Source: Chloroflexota bacterium (lineage in GTDB: Bacteria; Chloroflexota; Anaerolineae; Promineifilales; Promineifilaceae). Taken from it: DNA of 9,945 bases. Positions 5,159-9,945 of the stretch are shown piece after piece. The notes beneath the pieces were generated by a model, which was not told the origin of the DNA, searched no databases, and worked only from the letters and a program-made list of their open reading frames with translations. The stretch spans positions 1 through 9,945 of the forward strand of contig JAAEOP010000092.1 in assembly GCA_024223125.1 (NCBI GenBank), in the 5' to 3' direction. Position 1 is the first letter of the stretch, and the number at the start of each line of letters is the position of its first letter. The position numbers were made by a program, and so were the translations under genes.

Positions 5159-6700
5159 TCATTCTCCTGTTTCAATTTCCGTATTGATGCGCGTGCTTAA
5201 ATAGGGGATGCGGTCAAACCAGACGGGCCAGATGTTTATCTCTGGCGGGGCGCGGAGGGGTAATTGCTGGTTCAGGTAAGCTGCGGCCGTCTCCCGTTTC
5301 TGCCCCGTAATTGCCGCCATCGCTTCATTAACAGGTAGATTGCGGGCCAGCGAACCAGAAGCAATCATGGAAAAGTGTACCTGTCCAGCTTCATCCACGC
5401 CGGTAATATTGCCGCTCTCAAAACGGATGCTGTCGGGAACCAGCGTATAACCTGGTTGGATTTGCTGCCCCAACGCGGCATAGGCTAAATCAGATGCGGC
5501 GGTACTGTTCACGGCCGTACCCGCAATCTCCGCCCGCATAGAAAGCGTCAGGCGGCTGGTCTGTTCCCCCACTTCATGCGAATACGTTTCGTCCAGTAAG
5601 TTAAGTATCCGCAGCGAATCTCGCGTTAAAAATTCGTGGGGGGATAGCTGGCTCTCCATTTCTGAGGCGGCTACAGCCAGCAAAAATTGGACTGCCTGGG
5701 CACGGAGCCGGCTACGGTCTTCTTCCGTCACGGCCGCAGCCTGGCGCACATCTCCCCCGGCAATTGGTTCTAAATTGCGTACCTCTACCTGTACTGCCTG
5801 CGACCCTTCCACCGTGTTCACCAGATTGGCGGCTACATTTCCCTGTGGCCCTGGCTCAATGGCGATGACCTCCGCTTCGGCCGTGCTACCGCCCACGCCG
5901 GCTACTGTTATATCGGCCGTTGTCTGGTAAATGCGATTGCTACCATCAGATGTTCGTACTCGTGTCCCCGCTGGAATCACTACTTCCTGATCCAGCAAAT
6001 TGGCAAAAACGACTGTACCTCGCGCCGATGTTTCGGGCACTTCGATGGAACCCGTCGTGACCACATTCGCCTGCCACGATTGGGTGGTTTCTAACTGCCG
6101 TCCGGGCAGTATCCCATTTTGGAAATCAGCTTCTGCGGCCGCTGGGTCAGCGTTTAACGACTGTTCCACAAACACCGGCAGCGTTTCAGGTTTCAGCGTC
6201 ACAGTCGCTGCCGGAACCAGATACAAAAAGGCGACAATCATGAGCGCCAATGTCACAAAAAAGAGGAAGATGGACATGTAACGCCACAACCAAAGCCGCC
6301 GCTCCGTGCGTGGTTCCAGCCGATGGTGCGCTTCTTGCTGGTCGGCCACATCCAGCCGGGGAATATTTTCCCAATCGGCAAACCGCTCATCTCCCACCGT
6401 AGAAATGCCGACCACTTCCCGCCGTTTGCGCCCCCGCCCCCGCCGCGCTGCGCCAATGGTTATGAATGTAGGGATGCCTAGTCCGTTTGCCTGTTGCGTT
6501 ATGTCGTTAACGGCCGTGACCAGCGCCACCTCCACCCGCACATTGTCCGCATACCGACGCAGCCGCACCAAATCCAACCCTTCACACAAAACCCCGCCAT
6601 CCTGCGGCAAAACAAAAATCACCTGCTGGTCAAACGCCCAATCCAGGTGATCGCAAATGGAAACGATATCGTCGTCGGGAGTCAAGGGAATGATTTTCAC
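5159..6700 (-). CDS. Membrane-anchored baseplate J/gp47-like domain protein
   Basis: 513 residues in three parts. Residues 1-95 form a cytoplasmic alpha/beta-looking domain (DDIVSICDHLDWAFDQQVIF, RVEVALVTAVNDI) ending in the basic run RRGRGRKRR. A single membrane helix lies at about 141-163 (SIFLFFVTLALMIVAFLYLV). The outer part contains a baseplate-J-like core: ARGTVVFANLLDQEVVIPAG, TRVRTSDG, PGPQGNVAANLVN and GGDVRQAAAVTEEDRSRLR. The tail is AAAYLNQQLPLRAPPEIN and WPVWFDRIPYLSTRI. Such anchored J-like proteins occur, to my memory, in Chloroflexota and candidate-phyla bacteria without a phage, and are annotated only by the J domain. The start is GTG at 6700, two bases after the Toprim stop, with no good Shine-Dalgarno site; no in-frame ATG follows for 140 codons. 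It is coupled to the downstream membrane protein. Role unknown; a cell-surface structure is an inference. Confidence 0.82.
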   Translation of the reverse strand: MKIIPLTPDDDIVSICDHLDWAFDQQVIFVLPQDGGVLCEGLDLVRLRRYADNVRVEVALVTAVNDITQQANGLGIPTFITIGAARRGRGRKRREVVGISTVGDERFADWENIPRLDVADQQEAHHRLEPRTERRLWLWRYMSIFLFFVTLALMIVAFLYLVPAATVTLKPETLPVFVEQSLNADPAAAEADFQNGILPGRQLETTQSWQANVVTTGSIEVPETSARGTVVFANLLDQEVVIPAGTRVRTSDGSNRIYQTTADITVAGVGGSTAEAEVIAIEPGPQGNVAANLVNTVEGSQAVQVEVRNLEPIAGGDVRQAAAVTEEDRSRLRAQAVQFLLAVAASEMESQLSPHEFLTRDSLRILNLLDETYSHEVGEQTSRLTLSMRAEIAGTAVNSTAASDLAYAALGQQIQPGYTLVPDSIRFESGNITGVDEAGQVHFSMIASGSLARNLPVNEAMAAITGQKRETAAAYLNQQLPLRAPPEINIWPVWFDRIPYLSTRINTEIETGE

Positions 6701-6702
6701 GA

Positions 6703-7236
6703 TTAGGTTTCTGACAGCAGATGATACTTGAGGGTAAAATAGCGGAAGGAGTTGTTTTTGGTTACGGCCGTGTCCAACGAAAACTGCTTCAAAACTTCCA
6801 CCATAAAATCGGTTCGCTGAAATTGGAACGGAATGATCTGATTAAATTGCTCTTTAGTCAGGGTATTTGTTGTTTTAACAGGGGACAGTTTCAAAAGAGC
6901 GCAGCTGTTTTCATCCAGTCCCGCTATATACCAACTTTCAATCTCTTGCACAACTATCTGGATATTATCTTCTTCACAAGTGTTGGATTTTTGATGTACT
7001 TTTTCTTTACGCTGTGTTATACATGGCGACCCATCCATATCATGCAGCAACATATAATCAGCCTTCATTGCCTTGATTGAATGGAGCAAAGACTTAAGCC
7101 ACTTATGTGTCTTTTGAGAATATTGCAAAATTTTTACATCAATGTACCTCTCGGCAAATCGATTCAGCAAAATACGCCTGAAAAACCGCTCATCATCTGA
7201 TCCTTCAACCAAAACAAAAAGCTGTTTTTGCTCCAC
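6703..7236 (-). CDS. Small Toprim-like (DUF4276/OLD-type) nuclease-like protein paired with AAA ATPase
   Basis: 177 residues beginning QLFVLVEGSDDERFFRRIL, the E-G first motif of a Toprim fold (E11). LLHDMDGSPC follows (D66 and D68, the D-x-D motif), then a basic helix (QRKEKVHQK) and IVVQEIESWYIAGL (E98, E100), a block typical of DUF4276-like Toprim proteins. These residues would bind a metal in a nuclease or primase-type site. The start is GTG at 7236, one base after the ATPase stop, so the two genes are translationally coupled. ATPase plus Toprim split over two genes recalls PARIS (AriA/AriB) and OLD-family defence systems, but this protein is much smaller than AriB and I cannot assign it to a named system. 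Base composition is AT-richer than the flanks, which suggests transfer. Nuclease and defence roles are inferences. Confidence 0.7.
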   Translation of the reverse strand: MEQKQLFVLVEGSDDERFFRRILLNRFAERYIDVKILQYSQKTHKWLKSLLHSIKAMKADYMLLHDMDGSPCITQRKEKVHQKSNTCEEDNIQIVVQEIESWYIAGLDENSCALLKLSPVKTTNTLTKEQFNQIIPFQFQRTDFMVEVLKQFSLDTAVTKNNSFRYFTLKYHLLSET

Positions 7237-7237
7237 C

Positions 7238-8506
7238 TTAAACCCCCAATAAGTTATCTACAAATAGATCCTCTACGCCAATCTCATTTTCTAAAAATAT
7301 CTTTACATTCTCCCGTTCTGCTGGATGTGACACAACAGAAAATCCATCTTTGTCACGGGAGATGAAGATCAACTCTTCAAGTTGTGCATACTTAACCATT
7401 TCCGGGTTATGGGTAGTTACAAAAATCTGTTTGTTTTCTGAAACTTCTTGAAGCATTTCCACAACGCGACGGATCAAGTTTGGATGAATGTTACGTTCAA
7501 GTTCTTCAAGCACCATCAAAGGGCGATCTTCAAAGTACAAAGCAATAATTAAAGCAATAATGCTGATTGTGCCGTCAGACAACAAATACGCGGGTAGAAA
7601 AGTTTCTGAGGAGTATTTTTCCTGTAGACTAAATAACAATGATTTATCGGTAAGCTTCTGTACGCGAAAATCATTCACAAACTCAAGTAACTCTGTTGTC
7701 AAATTCAACAATCTTCTTCTGTCTTCTTTGTCAGCCAGAATCTTATTCAGGATCAACGACAAATTACTTCCATCTTCTTCCAATTCTGCTTTGCCAGTTA
7801 CAGATACGGACTTTTGCGGCAGTCTGGGATCGAAATCGTAAATTGCGATATCGCCAAAATCATTGTTCAATAACCACCCATGTGCCAGTTCGAAAAAAGG
7901 TGTTTCAAGTAATAAAGTATTTTTTGGCAGCTTTCGTTTCATTTGAAAGCTGGATAAAGGGGATATCTGCTCCGTGTCTAATGGAATTGAATCCGGTATT
8001 GTTAGTGTTGACTTGAGTTTTCCACTTTGTAGGGAATGAAAGTCTAGTCCTGTACCTAGCTCTAGACTTTCTCCGAAATTATCTGTATGAGTTGGTTCTA
8101 GCTTTACGAATCGATAAGAAATAGCTAAGCTATCTTGAATGATGGCGAATCCTTTGCCTCTTTTATGGAAGCGAATTTCAAATTCATAAGTTGCATCATA
8201 GAGTTTGATTCCAATTTGCCCAATGTCTGACGATTGCATTCTCCTGGCTTCAGGATCATATTGAATACGAAAGCGCAAGTTTTCATTATTGCCCAAGCCA
8301 ATGTTCCGAAGATGTTCCACACCGCCTTCAATCGAAATGGCATCGTTCAGGTTATACCTGACGATGTTGCGTAAAAACTTAAACACACGGATAAAGTTTG
8401 ACTTACCGGCCGCATTAGGGCCAACCAAAATATTGAGATTGCCTAAATCAATCTTGAAATGTCCAAAACTTTTGAAGTTATGTACTTCTATTTGTTTGAT
8501 AATCAT
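7238..8506 (-). CDS. AAA_21/OLD-type ABC-like ATPase, candidate defence component
   Basis: 422 residues starting IIKQIEVHNFKSF, the usual opening of SMC/RecF/OLD-like ATPases. Walker A is GPNAAGKS (29-36), the signature motif LLSDGT (308-313), Walker B PLMVLEE with the catalytic acid pair E334/E335, followed by LERNIHP, and the switch His lies in VTTHNPEM (H366). The Walker B tail reads EELE where EEPE is common. The middle (about 60-300) is the variable insert typical of AAA_21 proteins. No nuclease domain is fused; the Toprim partner is the next gene, one base downstream. The start is ATG 8506 with GAGG about ten bases upstream. The gene is AT-rich (23-26 G+C per 60 on two lines counted by hand, against 29-40 in alaS) and almost free of the ACGGCCGT palindrome. 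Likely the sensor/regulator of a two-gene accessory system; its trigger cannot be read from sequence. Confidence 0.85.
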   Translation of the reverse strand: MIIKQIEVHNFKSFGHFKIDLGNLNILVGPNAAGKSNFIRVFKFLRNIVRYNLNDAISIEGGVEHLRNIGLGNNENLRFRIQYDPEARRMQSSDIGQIGIKLYDATYEFEIRFHKRGKGFAIIQDSLAISYRFVKLEPTHTDNFGESLELGTGLDFHSLQSGKLKSTLTIPDSIPLDTEQISPLSSFQMKRKLPKNTLLLETPFFELAHGWLLNNDFGDIAIYDFDPRLPQKSVSVTGKAELEEDGSNLSLILNKILADKEDRRRLLNLTTELLEFVNDFRVQKLTDKSLLFSLQEKYSSETFLPAYLLSDGTISIIALIIALYFEDRPLMVLEELERNIHPNLIRRVVEMLQEVSENKQIFVTTHNPEMVKYAQLEELIFISRDKDGFSVVSHPAERENVKIFLENEIGVEDLFVDNLLGV

Positions 8507-8531
8507 GCTGCATTACCTCTTTTCCACCACA

Positions 8532-8559
8532 GACGGCTGACGGCCGACCGCAGACCGAG
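8532..8559. repeat. Heptamer repeat, gac-initiated units, between alaS and ATPase
   Basis: Four degenerate 7-base units in phase, gacggct, gacggcc, gaccgca and gaccgag, fill 8532-8559 in the 67-base gap after the alaS stop. The unit is GC-rich, unlike the AT-rich tract before ruvX, but the period is the same. It marks the border of the AT-rich cassette on the alaS side. Confidence 0.7.
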
Positions 8560-8573
8560 AATGTTGACGTCGG

Positions 8574-9945
8574 TCAGTGGTCATTCAAAGCTTTCTCCAC
8601 CAGCCCCGGCACAATCGCCAGCGCTTCGTTCAGCTTGCCGGGGTCTTTACCGCCAGCCTGGGCCATATCGGGACGGCCGCCGCCACCGCCGCCAACTACT
8701 TTAGCTACTTCGCGTACAATATCGCCTGCTTTAAGGCCGCGCCCAATCAAATCTTTGCTGACGACAGCGATGAAGAGGGGTTTGCCTTTATTGACGGCCC
8801 CAATGACGCCCACACCGCTGCTGTTGTTGTCGCGGAAACGGTCGGCCAGGACGCGCAACCCTTCACTGTCTACGCCTTCGGCTACGGCCGTAACCACCCG
8901 CACCCCGGCCACATCCTGCCCCTGAGCCATCAAACTTTCAAACTGCACGGCCGCCAACTTTTGTTGCAATTGTTCAATCTGTTTCTGTAAGGTGCGGTTC
9001 TCCTGCTGCATCGTTTCTACCCGCGTTTCCAGGTCTGAGACAGGTGTATTTAACTTTTGCGCCAACCGGTCCAGCACATCCAGCCGTTTGGCCACCAACT
9101 GCTGTGCCCCATGCCCCGTCACCGCTTCTACACGACGGATGCCGGCGGCTACAGCCCCTTCGCTGGTGAAGCGAAACAGGCCAATATCATTCGTCTCGTT
9201 GACATGCAGACCGCCGCATAATTCAAAACTGTACGGGCCGTTTTGCCCGCCGTCGCCAATCTGGATAGTACGCACAATGTCGCCGTACTTTTCGCCAAAG
9301 AGAGCCATCGCCCCGGCCGCAATCGCTTCTTTCTGGCCCATGTATTCCACTTGAATGGGGTAGTTGACCATGATGGCTTTGTTGATGTCGGCTTCGATTT
9401 GAGCCAATGTTTTCCGGTCTACCGCTTCGGGATGGGAGAAGTCAAAACGCAGCCGGTCGGGGGCTACTAAAGAGCCTTGTTGGGTGACGTGCTTGCCTAA
9501 ATGCTGCCGCAGTTCCTGGTGTAAAATGTGGGTGGCAGTATGGTTACGGCGGATGTGGCCGCGCCGTCTGTTGTTCACTTCTAATTTCACATAGTCGTTA
9601 AGGTGTACACGGCCGTCTTCCACAACCCCCACATGCCCTACCAACCCATTCACCGGTTTGCGCGTGTCCTCCACACGAAAGCTGAAATTACCATTGATGA
9701 TGCGACCGGTATCGCTGATTTCACCGCCAGATTCCACGTAGAAGGGGGTAACGGCCGTGATTAATTCTACTTTATCTCCCGTCTTCACTTCATGTACAAG
9801 TTCGCCAGCCACAATAAGCCCCACCACTTCTGAATCCATCCGGTAATCGGCATAGGGGTCATATTCCACACCTTCTTCCAGGCCGGATTGGATGAGTTGG
9901 GTGAGCAGACGGCCGTAAACCCCTGTGCCTGTCTCATACCCCTGA
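8574..9945 (-). CDS. alaS: Alanine-tRNA ligase, C-terminal half (5' end beyond window)
   Basis: The frame is open from the window edge (first full codon at 9944) to a TGA at 8574, giving the last 456 residues of an enzyme usually about 870-900 long. AlaRS charges tRNA-Ala and clears mischarged Ser/Gly. The catalytic domain lies outside the window. Visible are the barrel segment TPFYVESGGEISDTG, then the editing-site zinc ligands HTATH (visible residues 135-139, bases 9542-9528) and CGGLH (243-247, C codon at 9218). A coiled linker (ETRVETMQQENRTLQKQIEQ) follows, and then the C-Ala/DHHA1 domain with its glycine loop GGGGGGRPDMAQAGG. All four zinc/editing ligands are intact. The reading frame continues upstream of a GTG at 9869 into the window edge, so that codon is not the start. 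Downstream lies the ATPase/Toprim cassette, then ruvX and mltG further on. Confidence 0.96.
   Translation of the reverse strand, partial: QGYETGTGVYGRLLTQLIQSGLEEGVEYDPYADYRMDSEVVGLIVAGELVHEVKTGDKVELITAVTPFYVESGGEISDTGRIINGNFSFRVEDTRKPVNGLVGHVGVVEDGRVHLNDYVKLEVNNRRRGHIRRNHTATHILHQELRQHLGKHVTQQGSLVAPDRLRFDFSHPEAVDRKTLAQIEADINKAIMVNYPIQVEYMGQKEAIAAGAMALFGEKYGDIVRTIQIGDGGQNGPYSFELCGGLHVNETNDIGLFRFTSEGAVAAGIRRVEAVTGHGAQQLVAKRLDVLDRLAQKLNTPVSDLETRVETMQQENRTLQKQIEQLQQKLAAVQFESLMAQGQDVAGVRVVTAVAEGVDSEGLRVLADRFRDNNSSGVGVIGAVNKGKPLFIAVVSKDLIGRGLKAGDIVREVAKVVGGGGGGRPDMAQAGGKDPGKLNEALAIVPGLVEKALNDH

Larger units (their letters stand above)
34..9916. repeat. Highly iterated palindrome ACGGCCGT (18 copies across the window)
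   Basis: Exact copies start at 34, 313, 714, 874, 1562, 1725, 2874, 3461, 4003, 4629, 4761, 5511, 6510, 6764, 8884, 9609, 9751 and 9909. About 25 further sites share the CGGCCG core with a changed outer base. For a palindromic octamer, equal base frequencies predict about 0.15 copies in this length. Copies occur in all three frames of the minus-strand genes (Thr-Ala-Val, Tyr/His-Gly-Arg, x-Arg-Pro), so the signal is in the DNA and not in one peptide motif. It is comparable in form to cyanobacterial HIP1 (GCGATCGC). Confidence 0.9.

Noticed and set aside
5159..6700. A prophage or contractile injection system, suggested by the baseplate-J-like domain
   Set aside because: There are no tail, sheath, tube, capsid, integrase or lysis genes in the window, and the protein is membrane-anchored among housekeeping genes.
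8577..8990. A 137-codon plus-strand frame opposite alaS, and similar long plus-strand frames opposite other genes
   Set aside because: They lie antisense to well-supported genes with intact motifs, and have low-complexity Pro/Thr/Ser-rich products typical of shadow frames in GC-rich DNA.
9867..9869. GTG at 9869 as the start of the alaS gene
   Set aside because: The frame stays open to the window edge, and AlaRS needs its catalytic domain upstream of the editing domain seen here.

Overview
The window looks like a piece of a Chloroflexota chromosome (Anaerolineae- or Caldilinea-like). This is an inference from the gene set and order: an alaS - ruvX - mltG neighbourhood, a membrane-anchored baseplate-J-like protein, DUF4037 and DUF6483 proteins, and junk-like short repeats between genes. 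Every convincing gene lies on the minus strand, so the order of transcription runs from high to low coordinates.

From right to left: the 3' half of alaS (8574-9945, start outside the window). Next a compact, AT-rich two-gene cassette, an AAA_21-type ATPase (7238-8506) and a small Toprim-like protein (6703-7236), which resembles split OLD/PARIS-type defence pairs. Then a 513-residue J-like membrane protein (5159-6700), coupled to a three-helix membrane protein with Cys in its loop (4639-5157). A 390-base stretch follows, holding a 29-codon remnant of a minimal nucleotidyltransferase gene (4481-4570), a 15-bp inverted repeat, a small hairpin and AT-rich heptamer repeats. Then come ruvX (3807-4247), mltG (2527-3795), a shrunken branched-chain-amino-acid-type binding protein (1845-2546), a DUF4037 nucleotidyltransferase-like protein (700-1788) and the start of a DUF6483-like protein (1-621, cut by the window edge).

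alaS, ruvX and mltG are housekeeping genes (tRNA charging, pre-16S rRNA maturation, peptidoglycan chain termination) that also lie together in Firmicutes. The ATPase/Toprim pair reads as an accessory cassette placed inside this neighbourhood.

Two DNA-level layers cut across the genes. First, the palindrome ACGGCCGT occurs at least 18 times in 9.9 kb and in all three reading frames, comparable to the HIP1 octamer of cyanobacteria. Second, at least five gene junctions carry short tandem repeats whose unit differs from place to place but whose period is always 7 bp, usually with an inverted partner that forms a hairpin. These heptamer tracts form gene ends: they supply N-terminal residues of mltG and the binding protein, the last residues of the binding protein, and the truncation point of the nucleotidyltransferase remnant. 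I found no rRNA, tRNA, CRISPR array or insertion sequence with a transposase.
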